Source: an uncultured Clostridia bacterium
Lineage (GTDB): Bacteria > Bacillota > Clostridia > Oscillospirales > Acutalibacteraceae
Assembly: GCA_946409885.1 (NCBI GenBank)
Contig: CAMJYF010000139.1
Location: 1 to 5,823, forward strand
DNA: 5,823 bases
Direction of reading: 5' to 3'
Numbering within the stretch: the stretch's first letter is position 1; every line of letters starts with the position of its first letter. Position numbers and translations under genes: made by a program. The notes beneath the pieces were generated by a model, which ran no database searches, was not told the origin of the DNA, and saw nothing but the letters and a program-made list of their open reading frames with translations. Below, in pieces: positions 5,719 to 5,823 of the stretch.

Positions 5719-5748
5719 ATTATACAATGGGTTGCGCTTAAAAAGCAA
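5719..5748 (-). promoter_or_regulatory. Candidate proximal promoter of the GH3 gene
   Basis: On the minus strand, TTGCTT (5748-5743) is followed by an 18-base spacer and a perfect TATAAT (5724-5719). A start near 5712 would give a leader of about 35 bases. The -35 is weaker than that of the distal candidate. Confidence 0.6.
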
Positions 5749-5769
5749 GTTTTTATTATCAATGATAGA

Positions 5770-5798
5770 ATAATAACGTAATTTACCTATTGTGTCAA
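5770..5798 (-). promoter_or_regulatory. Candidate distal promoter of the GH3 gene
   Basis: On the minus strand there is a perfect -35 TTGACA (5798-5793), a 17-base spacer and TATTAT (5775-5770, five of six matches to consensus). It lies in AT-rich DNA upstream of GH3. The -35 sits inside a perfect palindrome. Confidence 0.72.
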
Positions 5799-5802
5799 TA
5801 GG
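5786..5802. promoter_or_regulatory. Perfect 7-3-7 palindrome over a -35 box, candidate operator
   Basis: CCTATTG (5786-5792), TGT, CAATAGG (5796-5802) form a perfect dyad that covers the TTGACA of the distal GH3 promoter. A dimeric repressor bound here would block RNA polymerase. The regulator is unknown and none is encoded in the window. Confidence 0.5.
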
Positions 5803-5823
5803 CATTTTTTTCGATTGTGTATA

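Overview
The window looks like chromosomal DNA from a moderately high-GC member of the Firmicutes, most likely class Clostridia (an Oscillospirales-like gut lineage is my guess). The grounds are an adjacent smpB-ssrA pair with a one-piece tmRNA that encodes its CCA end, GGAGG-type ribosome binding sites, TTGACA/TATAAT-type promoters in AT-rich gaps between GC-rich genes, and intergenic arrays of tiny hairpins of a kind I recall from Clostridia. No phage, plasmid, transposase, tRNA or CRISPR is visible.

Layout. Positions 1-453 hold the 3' part of smpB. Positions 717-1068 hold ssrA (tmRNA), followed by a 13-bp-stem terminator at 1071-1099. The tmRNA is bracketed by two arrays of short, sequence-diverse hairpins (451-711 and 1109-1276). 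These are separated by the hexamer TGAAAT, which switches to its reverse complement ATTTCA halfway through each array. A third array, with CATCAT as separator, lies at 1383-1462. Two minus-strand genes follow as a translationally coupled pair: a GNAT acetyltransferase (2697-2200) and a small alpha/beta-hydrolase esterase (2203-1565), overlapping by ATGA. A near-consensus extended -10 promoter at 2773-2801 drives a divergent plus-strand gene for a membrane-anchored alpha/beta hydrolase (2835-3797). Between that gene and the next lie a 33-bp inverted repeat built from the heptamer AATGCGG (3812-3949) and a strong terminator (3954-3997) serving converging genes. The rest is a minus-strand gene of the GH3 acyl-acid-amido synthetase family (5677-4001), with two candidate promoters upstream, one overlapping a perfect 7-3-7 palindrome.

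How the genes work together. SmpB and tmRNA are the two core parts of trans-translation, which rescues ribosomes stalled on broken mRNAs. The esterase/GNAT pair is probably one operon of unknown substrate. The anchored hydrolase and the GH3 enzyme look like independent single-gene transcription units. I found no convincing new multi-gene system. The most unusual material is the structured non-coding DNA around ssrA and the GH3 gene with its palindromic promoter.
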